A DNA stretch of 64,000 bases from Peptococcaceae bacterium CEB3 (GTDB lineage Bacteria > Bacillota > Desulfitobacteriia > Desulfitobacteriales > Desulfitobacteriaceae), in contig LDXJ01000062.1 of the NCBI GenBank assembly GCA_001029295.1, positions 1 to 64,000 of the forward strand, read 5' to 3'. The notes under the pieces are model-generated. The model did not search any database, was not told where the DNA came from, and worked only from the letters and a program-made list of their open reading frames with translations. The translations under genes and the position numbers were made by a program. How positions within the stretch are numbered: the first letter of the stretch is position 1; every line of letters starts with the position of its first letter. This document shows, one piece after another, positions 33,550-43,670 of this stretch.

Positions 33550-35409
33550 ATGGGAAAGATTATTGGGATTGACCTTGGTACGACTTTTTCATGTGTGGCG
33601 GTTATGGAAGGCGGAGAGGCCGTCGTCATCCCGAACGCGGAGGGTAACCGGACAACTCCCTCGGTTGTAGGTTTTTCGAAGACCGGTGAACGTTTGGTGG
33701 GCCAGGTGGCAAAGCGGCAGGCTGTCTCCAATCCGGACCGGACTGTCAGCTCTATCAAACGGCACATGGGTTCCGACCATAAAGTGACGATTGACGGCAA
33801 AAGTTACTCCCCTCAGGAAATCTCGGCCATGGTCCTGCAGAAACTGAAAGCGGATGCCGAAGCGTATCTGGGTCAAACGGTCACTCAGGCAGTCATCACG
33901 GTACCGGCCTATTTTACGGATGCCCAGCGTCAAGCCACGAAGGACGCCGGAACCATTGCCGGCATGGAGGTTCTGCGGATCATCAATGAACCGACGGCCG
34001 CGGCTCTGGCTTACGGCCTCGACAAACAGGAGGACCAAACGGTCTTGGTCTTTGACCTGGGAGGCGGCACATTTGACGTGTCGATCCTGGAATTGAGCCA
34101 GGGAATGGTGGAGGTGAAGGCTACCAGCGGAAACAACCGCTTGGGCGGTGACGACTTTGACCAACGCGTCATGGATTACATGGTGTCGGAATTCAAGAAG
34201 AGCCACGCGGTCGATCTCGCCAAAGACAAAGTGGCCATGCAGCGTCTGAAGGAGGCGGCCGAGAAGGCCAAGATCGAACTTTCCGGCGTGACCACGACCA
34301 ATGTCAACCTGCCGTTCATCACGATGACGGCGGAAGGTCCGCAGCATTTGGATATCAATATTTCCCGGGCCAAATTCGAAGAGCTGATCGCGGATTTGAT
34401 TGAGGCCACCATGGGCCCAACCCGCCAGGCTTTGCAGGACGCCAAGCTCTCCTGGCAGGATATTCACCAGGTCATTCTGGTCGGCGGCTCGACCCGGGTG
34501 CCCGCGGTGCAAGAAGCAATCCGTAAAATGAGCGGCAAAGAACCGCACAAAGGGGTGAACCCGGACGAAGTGGTGGCCCTGGGGGCCGCGATTCAAGGCG
34601 GTGTTTTGGGCGGAGAAGTCAAGGACATCATTTTGGTGGACGTAACGCCCCTGTCCCTGGGTATTGAAACCATGGGCGGTATTTTCACTCGGATTATCGA
34701 TCGCAACACGACGATTCCGACGACCAAATCGCAAATCTTTTCCACGGCGGCGGACAGCCAGACTTCAGTGGATGTGCATGTCCTGCAGGGCGAGCGGGAA
34801 ATGGCCTCTTATAACAAGACTCTGGGCCGCTTCCAATTGTCGGGTATTCCACCGGCACCCCGCGGTATTCCGCAAATCGAGGTCAAGTTTGACATCGACG
34901 CCAACGGCATTGTCCATGTTTCCGCGAAGGATATGGCCACAGGCAACGAGCAGAAAGTGACGATCACCTCTTCGACCGGCTTGTCGAAAGATGAGATTGA
35001 GCGCATGAAGAAAGACGCCGAATCCCATGCGGATGAAGACCGCAAACGCAAAGAACTGATCGACGTGAAGAACCAAGCGGATTCATTGGTTTATCAAACG
35101 GAGAAGGCTCTCAAGGACTTTGAGGGCAAAGGGAACGCCGCCGAACTCGAGAGCGTCAAGAAAGCGTTGGAAGAATTGAAGAGTGTGGCGGCCGGCGAAG
35201 ATCTCGAGGCTATTAAGGCGAAGTCGGAGGCCGTGACCAAAGTTCTCTATCCCTTCATTGAGAAGATGTACCAGCAACAGGGCGGCCAACCCGGCGCCGG
35301 TACGGGAGCGGGTCCGGAATCCGGTGCGCAGCCCGGTGCGGGAGCTCAAGCGCAACGGGATGACAATGTGGTGGACGCGGAATATACTGAGGTAGATAAG
35401 GACAAATAA
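33550..35409 (+). CDS. dnaK: Chaperone DnaK (Hsp70)
   Basis: Hsp70 of 619 residues. The ATPase domain starts [13 protein letters not shown] and has [14 protein letters not shown] and [13 protein letters not shown]. The substrate domain contains [11 protein letters not shown], and the tail is rich in G, A, Q and P and ends [14 protein letters not shown] precedes the ATG. It is followed by a small hairpin before dnaJ. Confidence 0.99.
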   Translation: MGKIIGIDLGTTFSCVAVMEGGEAVVIPNAEGNRTTPSVVGFSKTGERLVGQVAKRQAVSNPDRTVSSIKRHMGSDHKVTIDGKSYSPQEISAMVLQKLKADAEAYLGQTVTQAVITVPAYFTDAQRQATKDAGTIAGMEVLRIINEPTAAALAYGLDKQEDQTVLVFDLGGGTFDVSILELSQGMVEVKATSGNNRLGGDDFDQRVMDYMVSEFKKSHAVDLAKDKVAMQRLKEAAEKAKIELSGVTTTNVNLPFITMTAEGPQHLDINISRAKFEELIADLIEATMGPTRQALQDAKLSWQDIHQVILVGGSTRVPAVQEAIRKMSGKEPHKGVNPDEVVALGAAIQGGVLGGEVKDIILVDVTPLSLGIETMGGIFTRIIDRNTTIPTTKSQIFSTAADSQTSVDVHVLQGEREMASYNKTLGRFQLSGIPPAPRGIPQIEVKFDIDANGIVHVSAKDMATGNEQKVTITSSTGLSKDEIERMKKDAESHADEDRKRKELIDVKNQADSLVYQTEKALKDFEGKGNAAELESVKKALEELKSVAAGEDLEAIKAKSEAVTKVLYPFIEKMYQQQGGQPGAGTGAGPESGAQPGAGAQAQRDDNVVDAEYTEVDKDK

Positions 35410-35426
35410 TAACAGAGGTCGGAATT

Positions 35427-35446
35427 GCCCACTTTTGCAAGTGGGC
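35427..35446 (+). terminator. Hairpin between dnaK and dnaJ
   Basis: GCCCACTT and AAGTGGGC form a perfect 8-bp stem with a TTGC loop. Only TTCTTG follows, so it may attenuate or stabilise the message rather than stop it. Confidence 0.55.
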
Positions 35447-35596
35447 TTCTTGTCTGCACTGCAGATAATATGAGGTATGAAAATTGTGCCGGAAATATAT
35501 GGTAAAGAAGATGCGGCCATTCACTTGTACCGGTTAATATGCTAGAGTAGATCACGGATTCGCGGGGGCAACTGAGGGGAGTGATGGCGGAAAACC

Positions 35597-36727
35597 ATGA
35601 AACGGGATTATTACGAAGTGCTCGGACTCGGCAAAGGCGCCGGTGAAGCGGAAATAAAGCAGGCGTACCGTAAACTGGCCCGGCAATATCATCCGGACGT
35701 AAACCCGGGCAATAAGGAAGCTGAAGAGAAATTCAAAGAAGCGACCGAGGCCTATGATGTCCTGAGCGATCCGGAGAAGAAAGCGCGCTATGACCAGTTC
35801 GGCCATGCGGGGGTGGACCCCAACGCCGGTGGGTTCGGTGGTTTTGGCGGCGGAGGGTTTGAAGGCGGTTTCGGCGACATTTTCGACATGTTTTTCGGCG
35901 GCGGGGGAGGCGGACGGCGCACCGGGCCGCAAAGGGGCGCCGACCTGCGCTACGACATGTCCTTGACATTTGAAGAAGCGGCTTTCGGTGTCGAGAAAGA
36001 GATTCAAATTCCCCGTCTGGAGACTTGTCCCGATTGTCAGGGTTCCGGGGCCGCGGCCGGCACACATCCCACAACCTGCTCTCAATGCCGGGGTACGGGT
36101 CAGGTGAAGACGGCCCAGCGTACGCCCTTTGGCCAGTTCCAGACAGTGAGAACTTGTCCGGCCTGTCACGGGGAGGGTAAAATTGTCCTCTCTCCATGTA
36201 AGACCTGTGCCGGACAGGGGAAAATCCGCCGCGTCAAGACGGTGAACATCAATGTCCCCGCCGGCTCCGAAGACGGTTTGAACCTCCGTTTGAACGGAGA
36301 CGGGGAAGCTGGGGCCAAAGGCGGGCCCCCGGGGGATCTTTATATCGTTTTGCATGTAAAACCGCACAAGTTTTTTGAGCGACAAGGGAATGATGTTTAT
36401 TGCGAAGTTCCCATCACTATGGTTCAGGCAGCCTTGGGCGCGGAGATTGAGGTGCCGACCCTGGACGGGAATGTCAAAATGAAGGTGCCGGAGGGCACGC
36501 AGACTTCCACCGTCTTCCGTCTGCGGGGGCACGGGATTCCTTACCGGCGGGGCAACGGGCGCGGAGACCAACATGTGCAGGTGCTCGTGACGGTGCCCAC
36601 CAAACTCAACGAGAAACAGAAAGAGCTCCTGCGCGAATTTGCCGAATCCGCCTCGGAGCAGCAACAGATGGGAAAGAAGTCTTTCTTTGATAAGGTGAAG
36701 GAAAATCTGCGCGATGCCATGGGTTAA
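35597..36727 (+). CDS. dnaJ: Chaperone DnaJ (Hsp40)
   Basis: Type I Hsp40 of 376 residues that stimulates DnaK. The J domain carries HPD at 32-34; a G/F-rich segment follows (about 76-110), then four zinc-binding CxxCxGxG repeats ([32 protein letters not shown]) and the C-terminal substrate-binding domains. The gene is close enough to dnaK to share the operon. Confidence 0.98.
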   Translation: MKRDYYEVLGLGKGAGEAEIKQAYRKLARQYHPDVNPGNKEAEEKFKEATEAYDVLSDPEKKARYDQFGHAGVDPNAGGFGGFGGGGFEGGFGDIFDMFFGGGGGGRRTGPQRGADLRYDMSLTFEEAAFGVEKEIQIPRLETCPDCQGSGAAAGTHPTTCSQCRGTGQVKTAQRTPFGQFQTVRTCPACHGEGKIVLSPCKTCAGQGKIRRVKTVNINVPAGSEDGLNLRLNGDGEAGAKGGPPGDLYIVLHVKPHKFFERQGNDVYCEVPITMVQAALGAEIEVPTLDGNVKMKVPEGTQTSTVFRLRGHGIPYRRGNGRGDQHVQVLVTVPTKLNEKQKELLREFAESASEQQQMGKKSFFDKVKENLRDAMG

Positions 36728-36751
36728 ATCCGATTGCGAGGAGCAGAGCAT

Positions 36752-37693
36752 ATGGACTGGCGGGAAGTGGCGGTAACGGTTTCCTCCGCGGGGGAAGAAG
36801 CCGTTGCCGACCTTTTTTACCAAGTGGGCTGCCCCGGGGTGAGTGTGGAAGATCCGGAACTTCTGCAAAGCTACATCGAGTCCGGGGTTTGGGATTATCA
36901 CGTTTTCGGTGAAGTCAACCTAACCGGAACCGCGGTGGTCACCGGCTATCTGCCGGAGAGTCCGGATCTGCCCGAGAAACTCGCCGCCCTGGAGCGGGGG
37001 GTTCAGGCGCTGCTGGAGCGTTTCCCCGCTTGGGTCATCCAGGTGAAAGGGACGACGGTCAAAGAGGAAGACTGGGCCACGGCTTGGAAAGCCTATTTTA
37101 AGCCGGTTCGCGTCGGCGGGCGTTTTTTGATTAAGCCGGCTTGGGAGAAAGCCGAGCCGAAACCGGGTGAGGCGGTTGTGGAAATCGATCCCGGCATGGC
37201 CTTCGGCACTGGGACTCATCCCACGACTACCCTCTGCCTGGAAGCGTTAGCGGAGGTCGTCTATCCCGGGGCGGAAGTGTTTGACCTGGGCACAGGTTCC
37301 GGGATACTGGCCATTGCCGCCGCGAAGCTGGGGGCAAAAGTTTGGGCAGTGGACCTTGATCCGGTGGCGGTGCGGGTAGCGGCCGCCAATGTAGCTCTTA
37401 ACGGAGTGACTGCTCAGGTGAGCGTGCTCCGGGGTGACTTGGGTGCTGCCTTGACGGGAGAGGCCGATCTGGTTGTCGCCAACATTATTGCCGACGTCAT
37501 TTTGGATCTCCTCCCTGATCTGCCCCGGTTGTTGAGGGCCGGCGGACAATTTCTCGCCTCGGGCATTATCGAAGGGCGCGCCGCTGAAGTCGAAGCGGGG
37601 CTGGAAAACGCGGGTATGGAGATCATAAGGCGGCGGGAAGATTCCGGTTGGGTACTTTTCCAAGCGAGGTGGGCCGATGTTCCATCGGTTTAA
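36752..37693 (+). CDS. prmA: Ribosomal protein L11 methyltransferase
   Basis: PrmA adds methyl groups to L11 lysines using SAM. The 313-residue protein has the PrmA N-terminal domain and the SAM motif [20 protein letters not shown], with [13 protein letters not shown] as the catalytic-domain signature. ATG 36752 has GAGGAG upstream; the ATG-less extension to 36734 is not needed. It overlaps rsmE by 17 bases. Confidence 0.97.
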   Translation: MDWREVAVTVSSAGEEAVADLFYQVGCPGVSVEDPELLQSYIESGVWDYHVFGEVNLTGTAVVTGYLPESPDLPEKLAALERGVQALLERFPAWVIQVKGTTVKEEDWATAWKAYFKPVRVGGRFLIKPAWEKAEPKPGEAVVEIDPGMAFGTGTHPTTTLCLEALAEVVYPGAEVFDLGTGSGILAIAAAKLGAKVWAVDLDPVAVRVAAANVALNGVTAQVSVLRGDLGAALTGEADLVVANIIADVILDLLPDLPRLLRAGGQFLASGIIEGRAAEVEAGLENAGMEIIRRREDSGWVLFQARWADVPSV

Positions 37694-38417
37694 GGTTACG
37701 GAGATGGGAAAGCGGGTCTTCTGGCTCCGGGGGAAGGAACGCGAGCATTTGGTCCGGGTCTTGCGTTTGGAACCCGGAGACCGGCTCATCGGTTTTGACA
37801 ACAGTGGCGGGGAATGGCTGGCAGAAGTGGCGGAGATTGCGGAGGAAAGCGTGACCTGTGCGATCTTGGCCGAAAGCCGGCCCGATGTCGAAGCCCATTG
37901 CGAAGTCGTGCTGGCGGCGGGGCTGACCAAAGGCGAAAAATTAGAATGGGTTATCCAAAAAGGGACGGAGCTCGGCATGAGGGGTTTTATCCCCTTGCGG
38001 ACGAAACGTTCCGTTTTGCGGCTGGAGGGCACCAAAGCCCGGGATCGGGTGGAGCGCTGGCAGAAAATCGCGGCGGAGGCGGCCAAACAGTCGGGCCGGG
38101 TGCAAGAACCGCGGGTCTCGGCGGTGAGCGATTGGTCGGAACTTCCTGATTCCCTGCCCCGGGGGTGTCAATGCCTTATTCCCTACGAAGCCGAAAGAGT
38201 TCGGGGGCTGAAATCCGTTTTAAGCACGTTGGACAGAGGACGCTCCATCGTTCTGCTGATCGGACCGGAGGGAGGCTTCGACCCGGTGGAAGTGGCCTGG
38301 GCTGAAAATAACCTTCAAGCCGTACGGGTCAGTTTGGGCCCCAGAATTCTGCGGGCGGAAACGGCGGCCCTGGCCGCCCTGACCATGGTGCTGGCACATG
38401 CCGGGGACTTGGGGTAA
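37677..38417 (+). CDS. rsmE: 16S rRNA (uracil1498-N3)-methyltransferase
   Basis: RsmE is a SPOUT enzyme that methylates U1498. The 246-residue protein has the PUA-like N-terminal domain and the knotted C-terminal motifs [14 protein letters not shown] and [18 protein letters not shown]. It overlaps prmA and precedes mtaB by 22 bases, the usual order in Clostridia. Confidence 0.97.
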   Translation: MFHRFKVTEMGKRVFWLRGKEREHLVRVLRLEPGDRLIGFDNSGGEWLAEVAEIAEESVTCAILAESRPDVEAHCEVVLAAGLTKGEKLEWVIQKGTELGMRGFIPLRTKRSVLRLEGTKARDRVERWQKIAAEAAKQSGRVQEPRVSAVSDWSELPDSLPRGCQCLIPYEAERVRGLKSVLSTLDRGRSIVLLIGPEGGFDPVEVAWAENNLQAVRVSLGPRILRAETAALAALTMVLAHAGDLG

Positions 38418-38439
38418 ATCCCTGTGGTAAGGAGAATAT

Positions 38440-39801
38440 ATGCAATACGGCGAGGACGAACGCGTATCTTATGCCCGCGACAATTACATAATAAGGCCTG
38501 AAAGGATCCGCGCGGTTCGTTTGGTGACTCTGGGCTGCAAAGTGAATCAGACGGAAAGCGAGGCAGTCGCTCAGGTTTTCCGGGCCGCGGGTTATCGGGT
38601 CCTGCGGGAGGATGGGCCGGCCGACGTAGTCGTGATCAACACCTGTACGGTTACTGACAGCGGAGACAGCAAATCCCGCCAGATGATCAGGCGCATGATT
38701 AAAGCCCACCCCGGGAGCTTTGTCATCGTCATGGGCTGTTATGCTCAAACTTCCCCGGGAGAGGTCTTAAAGATTGAGGGAGTGGATTTGGTCGTAGGGA
38801 CTCAGGACCGGAGACGAATCCCCGAACTGATGGAGACAGTCCGGGCCGCCCGGGGACCGCGGAGTGCCGTGCACGATATTGGGAGTGCCAAGGATTTTGA
38901 AGAACTTCCGTTGCTTGAAGGCGAAAGTCGCACCAGAGCCACTCTTAAAATCGAAGACGGGTGCAATCAATTCTGCACGTACTGTATCATTCCCTATGCC
39001 CGCGGTCCCGTGCGCAGCCGCCGTCCGGAAAACGTCCTGGCGGAGGCCCGCAAGCTGGTGGCGGCCGGATACAAGGAGATCGTCCTGACCGGAATTCATA
39101 CCGGCGCCTATGGCCGGGATTTGGCGGAGCCTTGGGATCTGGCGCGCTTGGTTGGAGAACTGGGCGAAATCCGCGAACTCAAACGCCTGCGTCTAAGCTC
39201 GATTGAGCCGGTGGAATTCACGCCCGGCCTAATCAAGACCATCCGGGAGAGCAAGGTGGTCTGTCGTCATTTGCATATTCCCTTGCAGAATGGGAGTGCG
39301 GCGGTTCTCCGGCGCATGCACCGCCCCTACACCCCGACGGACTACAAAAGGTTATTGGAGAGATTGCGTGAGGTGATGCCCGACTTGGCCATTACTACGG
39401 ACGTAATCGCTGGTTTTCCGGGTGAAAGCGAAGAGGAGTGGCAAGAGACGCTGACCTTTGTGGCAAGCTGCGACTTTGCGGGCGTTCACGTCTTTCCTTA
39501 CTCCAGGCGCGAGGGCACGCCGGCCGCCCGCTACCCGGGACAGGTAAGTCATCGTGTCAAGCAACGACGGACGCGGGAGATGTTGGCGCTGGCCCGTATT
39601 GGGCGGGAGCGCTATAAGCGCGCTTTTATCGGGAAAACGGTGGAAGTTTTGCTGGAGACGGTGGACGAAGACGGCTCGGCTTTCGGGCACAGCGGAAATT
39701 ATCTGGGCGTCCGTTTGCCGCCGGTACCCGGAGGTGATTCCCGCCGCTTCTCGGGGATGCTGGTCGAGGTGACGCTGGACGAGGAGAACCTAAAAAGTTG
39801 A
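38440..39801 (+). CDS. mtaB: tRNA t6A37 methylthiotransferase MtaB
   Basis: MtaB converts t6A37 to ms2t6A37 in tRNAs for ANN codons. The 453-residue protein has the UPF0004 domain (VTLGCKVNQTESEAV, VINTCTVT, VMGCYAQ cysteines for the second cluster), the radical SAM motif CNQFCTYC, and a C-terminal TRAM-like domain (FIGKTVEVLLE). The KIEDGCNQFC context separates MtaB from MiaB. Confidence 0.96.
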   Translation: MQYGEDERVSYARDNYIIRPERIRAVRLVTLGCKVNQTESEAVAQVFRAAGYRVLREDGPADVVVINTCTVTDSGDSKSRQMIRRMIKAHPGSFVIVMGCYAQTSPGEVLKIEGVDLVVGTQDRRRIPELMETVRAARGPRSAVHDIGSAKDFEELPLLEGESRTRATLKIEDGCNQFCTYCIIPYARGPVRSRRPENVLAEARKLVAAGYKEIVLTGIHTGAYGRDLAEPWDLARLVGELGEIRELKRLRLSSIEPVEFTPGLIKTIRESKVVCRHLHIPLQNGSAAVLRRMHRPYTPTDYKRLLERLREVMPDLAITTDVIAGFPGESEEEWQETLTFVASCDFAGVHVFPYSRREGTPAARYPGQVSHRVKQRRTREMLALARIGRERYKRAFIGKTVEVLLETVDEDGSAFGHSGNYLGVRLPPVPGGDSRRFSGMLVEVTLDEENLKS

Positions 39802-39814
39802 GGGGGTTAGCTTT

Positions 39815-40159
39815 ATGTCAGATTGTCTCTTCTGTAAAATTGCCCAAAAGGAAATTCCCAGTCAAATCGTTTACGAGGATGAGCAGATCATGGCTTTTGC
39901 CGATATTAACCCGGTGGCACCCGTCCATATCCTTCTGATTCCGAAGAAGCACTTACTCAGCGTCAATGATATAATGAAGGAAGATGAGGCCCTGATTGGC
40001 CGAATTTTCGGTACGGTCAAAGAATTGGTCCGCAAGCTGGGAATTGCGGAATCGGGTTATCGGGTGGTGACGAACACGGGTACAGACGGGGGCCAGGTGG
40101 TCGGACATCTTCATTTTCACCTTATCGGAGGCAGGGCCCTGCAGGCGGGCTTAGGCTAA
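39815..40159 (+). CDS. HIT family nucleotide hydrolase (HinT-like)
   Basis: A 114-residue histidine-triad protein of the HinT branch, which cleaves nucleoside phosphoramidates and AMP-lysine. The N-terminal CLFCKIAQKEIPS and the triad HLHFHLIGG (HxHxHxx) are present. Length is standard. Confidence 0.95.
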   Translation: MSDCLFCKIAQKEIPSQIVYEDEQIMAFADINPVAPVHILLIPKKHLLSVNDIMKEDEALIGRIFGTVKELVRKLGIAESGYRVVTNTGTDGGQVVGHLHFHLIGGRALQAGLG

Positions 40160-40183
40160 GGCCTTTGGACACGGGCCCTCCAC

Positions 40184-40212
40184 TTGACTCGCCTGGGTTC
40201 ATCCAGTATAAT
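40184..40212 (+). promoter_or_regulatory. Sigma-A promoter of rpsU-yqeY
   Basis: TTGACT (40184-40189) and TATAAT (40207-40212) with a 17-base spacer, 43 bases before the rpsU start. Confidence 0.85.
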
Positions 40213-40254
40213 CAGGTAGTGTACTTTGATGATCCAGTGGAGGGAGGGATATAA

Positions 40255-40431
40255 ATGAGTGAAATCAAAGTTGGTAAAAACGAATCCCTAGATAGTGCAC
40301 TCCGCCGGTTCAAGCGTACCTGTCAGCGTTCCGGAGTTTTGTCTGAAGTCCGCAAACATGAACACTATGAAAAACCCAGCGTACGGAAGAAGAAGAAGTC
40401 CGAAGCCGCGCGCAAACGCAAGTTTAAGTAA
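40255..40431 (+). CDS. rpsU: 30S ribosomal protein S21
   Basis: A 58-residue S21, rich in K and R, starting [20 protein letters not shown] and ending with a basic tail [21 protein letters not shown] precedes ATG 40255. It is co-transcribed with yqeY, 12 bases on. In many Clostridia rpsU and yqeY are adjacent in this way. Confidence 0.97.
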   Translation: MSEIKVGKNESLDSALRRFKRTCQRSGVLSEVRKHEHYEKPSVRKKKKSEAARKRKFK

Positions 40432-40443
40432 GGAGTGGCTCAG

Positions 40444-40896
40444 GTGTCCCTGAAGGATCGACTTGTTGAGGATATGAAGGCTGCCATGAAGGCCAAAGAG
40501 GAGGGGAAGGTTAGGCTTTCCGTTATCCGAATGGCCAGGGCCGCCATAAAGAATGCAGAAATAGATAAGAGACAAGATTTTAACGATGCCCAGGTCACCG
40601 AAGTCTTGGCGCGAGAGGTCAAGATGCGCCGTGATTCTTTGGCGGAATTCGCCAAAGCGGGTCGCCCCGAAGCGGTCAAGAGCTTGGAAGAGGAAATTGC
40701 CATTCTGATGGAATACCTTCCTCAGCAGCTTTCCGCAGGGGAGATACGTGAGCTGGCTCAGGCTGTCATCGCCGAGGTGGGGGCCGGGAGTGCCAAGGAT
40801 TTGGGCAAGGTCATGGGGGCTTTGACCCCTAAGACCAAAGGGCGCGCGGACGGCAGACTGGTCAACCAGATCGTGCGCGAACTCTTGGGCGCCTGA
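40444..40896 (+). CDS. yqeY: GatB/YqeY domain protein
   Basis: A 150-residue stand-alone homologue of the GatB tail domain of tRNA-dependent amidotransferase. It starts VSLKDRLVEDMKAAMKAKEE and has IAILMEYLPQQLS. Its role is not settled; a tRNA-binding function is an inference. GTG 40444 is preferred, since TAAGGAG at 40429-40435 serves it and overlaps the alternative GTG 40435. Confidence 0.93.
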   Translation: MSLKDRLVEDMKAAMKAKEEGKVRLSVIRMARAAIKNAEIDKRQDFNDAQVTEVLAREVKMRRDSLAEFAKAGRPEAVKSLEEEIAILMEYLPQQLSAGEIRELAQAVIAEVGAGSAKDLGKVMGALTPKTKGRADGRLVNQIVRELLGA

Positions 40897-40915
40897 AAAG
40901 AACCATACATGACCG

Positions 40916-40947
40916 AAAAGCCCGGCCTTTTTCAGGCCGGGCTTTTC
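40916..40947 (+). terminator. Strong terminator after yqeY
   Basis: AAAAGCCCGGCCT pairs with AGGCCGGGCTTTT around a short loop, with T runs on both ends, so it may also work on the minus strand. Confidence 0.92.
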
Positions 40948-40999
40948 TTGATAGTGCACTATTTTCGCAGTTTGCGGGTATCACTTGAGCGGCTCGGGA

Positions 41000-41100
41000 T
41001 CCCACCCGTTTCTGACCTCCGGCCTCTGACCTCTGACTCCTGGTCTGGGTCCCCATCCGTTTCTGACCTCCGACTTCTGACTTCCGACTTCTGATAAGGC
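41000..41100 (+). repeat. TCTGAC-type short repeats
   Basis: A stretch before yqfC repeats the core TCTGACCTCCG and CTTCTGACTTCCGACTTCTGA, with two longer copies of CCCGTTTCTGACCTCCG-like sequence at about 41005 and 41056. No gene lies in the 250 bases after the yqeY terminator. A similar degenerate string (TCCGGCCTCTGATCTGCGGTCTG) lies before era at about 47376. Confidence 0.75.
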
Positions 41101-41197
41101 TTGTATATTCTGTCCTGTCCCTTCATAAACATCTAGAAAGGCCTGGCCCGGGGGCCTGTTCGGCTCTGTCGGGCGTCAAGGCCTCCGTAGGGGAGGG

Positions 41198-41488
41198 ATG
41201 AAGGTGTTTGGCAAGCTGCAAAAGACCGTGGGTGATGTTTTAGAACTTCCTCCCGATGTGTTGGGAGACGGACCCAAGATAACGGTCACCGGGCGGAAAC
41301 AAGTCTATATCGAAAATTATAAGGAGATTATAACGTTCTCAGGCGAGAAGATTTCCCTGGCCACCAGTGAAGGGGAACTGTATGTGACGGGGAAAGCCCT
41401 GATTTTAAAAACGGTGCTGCCAACGGAACTCCAGATCGAAGGCGAATTTGTTTCCCTCGGCTACCTCTTGGGCAAGGGAGGGGAATAA
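41198..41488 (+). CDS. yqfC: Sporulation protein YqfC
   Basis: A 96-residue YabP/YqfC-family protein, expressed in the mother cell of spore formers under sigma-E. It has the family pattern DVLGDGPKITVTGRKQVYIE, and EGEFVSLGYLL. One base separates its stop from the start of yqfD, its standard partner. Confidence 0.93.
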   Translation: MKVFGKLQKTVGDVLELPPDVLGDGPKITVTGRKQVYIENYKEIITFSGEKISLATSEGELYVTGKALILKTVLPTELQIEGEFVSLGYLLGKGGE

Positions 41489-41489
41489 G

Positions 41490-42692
41490 ATGTTCGCTCG
41501 CCTTACGGCGTTTTGGCAGGGACGAGTGCACTTCGCGGTCAGGTGCGGAAATCCCGCGGTCTTTATTAACGCGACTTTGCAAGATAGGATCACCTTGTTC
41601 CACATGCAAAAAGCGAAATACGGCTTGCGGGCTCAGGTAGCCCTGGAGGATTTCCCACGCTTGCGCCAGGCGGCCCGGACGGCCCGGGCGCAGGTAAAGA
41701 TTACGGCCCGTTACGGCTGGCCCTTCATCGCAGCGCGTTGGCGGAGGCGCAAAGGACTTCTGGTCGGGTTGGTGCTGATTGCGGCGGTTCTCAGTATTCT
41801 CTCCCAGCTGGTCCTCTTTATTTCGGTCAGCGGCAACCAAAAGATCAGCAGCACAGAACTCTTGCAGAAGGCTCAAGCCTTAGGGCTCAAGGCTTGGGTG
41901 TGGAATAAGAGCCTGAACTTGGACCGGATCGCCACGGGTTTGGAAGATAGCTTCCCGGATTTGGCCTGGGTGGGTATTGATCGGAACGGTACCCATGTGC
42001 AAATTAACATTGCGGAAAAAATTCGCCCCAAAGCCCCGGCGGAGGAAGGAAACTTGGTCGCCGCCCGGACGGGCGTGGTGGAGCAGGTCATCGTCATTCA
42101 GGGGGTGGCCCAAGTGCACGAGGGTGAGACGGTCCGAGCGGGACAGGTCTTAATTGCCAAGGCGCCTCCGGCGAGCCCATTGACTCCTCAGGCCAAAGCG
42201 GGGACGGCCCCGCCGCAGGCGCGCGCCAAGGGTTTCGTGCGGGGGCGGGTTTGGTACAGTGCGGAAGCGACAGTGTCCCTGACAGAAGATAAGACCGTGG
42301 CTACGGGCAGAGTCAGCACGGGTTGGGGTATAAAAATCGGGCCAAGAGTCATAATGGTAACGACGCCGGAGTCGCCTTACCCCTCTGCCAAAAAAGATGT
42401 TATCGCCAGGCCCCTTGTGGCCTGGAGGAATTGGCGTTTTCCTGTCGAAGTTATTAGGGTCCGCTATGAAGAGTTGCGGCAGGTTCACCTGACACATTCG
42501 CCTGAGGAAGCGCGTCGGCTGGCGGAAGAGCGGGCGCGGGCGGAGGTCCAAAGTAAGATTGCGCGCGGTGCCACGCCTTTGGCGGAGAAGGTCCTGGTTT
42601 TGCCCGGCCCCGATACGACCGTGCGCGTGAGAGTTGAAGAGGAAACATTTGAGGATTTGGCTGTGTACCAAGATGCGAACGGAGGCGGATAA
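41490..42692 (+). CDS. yqfD: Sporulation protein YqfD
   Basis: A 400-residue member of the YqfD/stage IV family, with a membrane segment at about 95-112 (GLLVGLVLIAAVLSILSQLV) and a long periplasmic or forespore-facing domain. ATG 41490 follows the yqfC stop directly; the frame start at 41448 is inside yqfC. The presence of yqfC-yqfD argues that the organism sporulates. Confidence 0.93.
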   Translation: MFARLTAFWQGRVHFAVRCGNPAVFINATLQDRITLFHMQKAKYGLRAQVALEDFPRLRQAARTARAQVKITARYGWPFIAARWRRRKGLLVGLVLIAAVLSILSQLVLFISVSGNQKISSTELLQKAQALGLKAWVWNKSLNLDRIATGLEDSFPDLAWVGIDRNGTHVQINIAEKIRPKAPAEEGNLVAARTGVVEQVIVIQGVAQVHEGETVRAGQVLIAKAPPASPLTPQAKAGTAPPQARAKGFVRGRVWYSAEATVSLTEDKTVATGRVSTGWGIKIGPRVIMVTTPESPYPSAKKDVIARPLVAWRNWRFPVEVIRVRYEELRQVHLTHSPEEARRLAEERARAEVQSKIARGATPLAEKVLVLPGPDTTVRVRVEEETFEDLAVYQDANGGG

Positions 42693-42713
42693 CTAACGGA
42701 GGCCAAGTTATTC

Positions 42714-43670
42714 TTGCGCGATGCCAATGAAGCCATGAACTTGCTGGGCTTGGAAGACAGCCACTTGCGCCTGTTGGAAGAACGTCTGGGGGCGAAATGT
42801 GTCCTGCGGGGCGAGGAGATGGTTATTTCCGGCGAGAAGGAAGAAGTTGAGCGGACGGAGGCGGCCGCTCACGAACTTCTGCTTACGGTCCGGCAGGGAC
42901 ACATCCCGACACCGGCGGACGTTGCTTACATAATTACCCAAGTGCAAGAGGGACAGGAAGGCGGCATGGCCGATGCCCTGACCAGGGTGGTTGCCACGAC
43001 CCAGCGGGGGCGTCCCATTAAAGCGAAGACTCTTGGCCAAGCGGAGTATCTGAAAGCGCTCGAGAAAAGCACGGTGGTTTTTGGCATAGGCCCCGCGGGC
43101 ACAGGGAAAACTTACTTGGCTGTCGTCATGGCCGTTCGGGCCTTGCGGGCTAAAAGCGTAAACCGGATCGTCTTGACTCGACCGGCTGTGGAGGCGGGAG
43201 AGAAGCTGGGTTTTTTGCCCGGGGACGTGCAGGAAAAGGTGGACCCTTACCTCAGGCCTTTATACGACGCTCTCTACGATTTGCTGGGAGTGGAGACGGC
43301 TCAGCGCTATGTTGAGAAAGAAATCATAGAGATTGCTCCTTTGGCTTATATGCGTGGGAGGACGTTGGATGATTCTTATATCATTCTGGACGAGGCGCAA
43401 AATACGACACCGGAGCAGATGAAGATGTTTCTGACCCGCCTGGGCTACAGTTCTCAGGCTGTGGTAACGGGCGACGTGACTCAGGTTGATTTGCCGCGTG
43501 GACATTATTCCGGTCTGGTTGAAGTTCAGCATATCTTGAACGGTATTCCCGGCATCGTGTTTCATTACTTTACGGCCGCGGATGTCGTGCGTAACCCGCT
43601 CGTGCAGAAAATCATTCAAGCTTATGAGCGGGAAGCCGGTCGAACCGGGCAAAAGGAAGGATCTTTTTGA
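42714..43670 (+). CDS. phoH: PhoH family ATPase
   Basis: A 318-residue PhoH/YbeZ-type ATPase, linked with ybeY in RNA metabolism. Walker A is GPAGTGKT (126-133) and Walker B is YIILDEAQN. TTG 42714 has GGAGG at 42698-42702, 11 bases before. The four codons upstream (KLFL) resemble the family's usual N-terminus, but no start codon precedes them, so this start is a best guess. The stop overlaps the start of pgpH. Confidence 0.95.
   Translation: MRDANEAMNLLGLEDSHLRLLEERLGAKCVLRGEEMVISGEKEEVERTEAAAHELLLTVRQGHIPTPADVAYIITQVQEGQEGGMADALTRVVATTQRGRPIKAKTLGQAEYLKALEKSTVVFGIGPAGTGKTYLAVVMAVRALRAKSVNRIVLTRPAVEAGEKLGFLPGDVQEKVDPYLRPLYDALYDLLGVETAQRYVEKEIIEIAPLAYMRGRTLDDSYIILDEAQNTTPEQMKMFLTRLGYSSQAVVTGDVTQVDLPRGHYSGLVEVQHILNGIPGIVFHYFTAADVVRNPLVQKIIQAYEREAGRTGQKEGSF

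Noticed and set aside
35552-36901. Long minus-strand frame of 449 codons opposite dnaJ
   Set aside because: It is a shadow of dnaJ, whose domains are complete.
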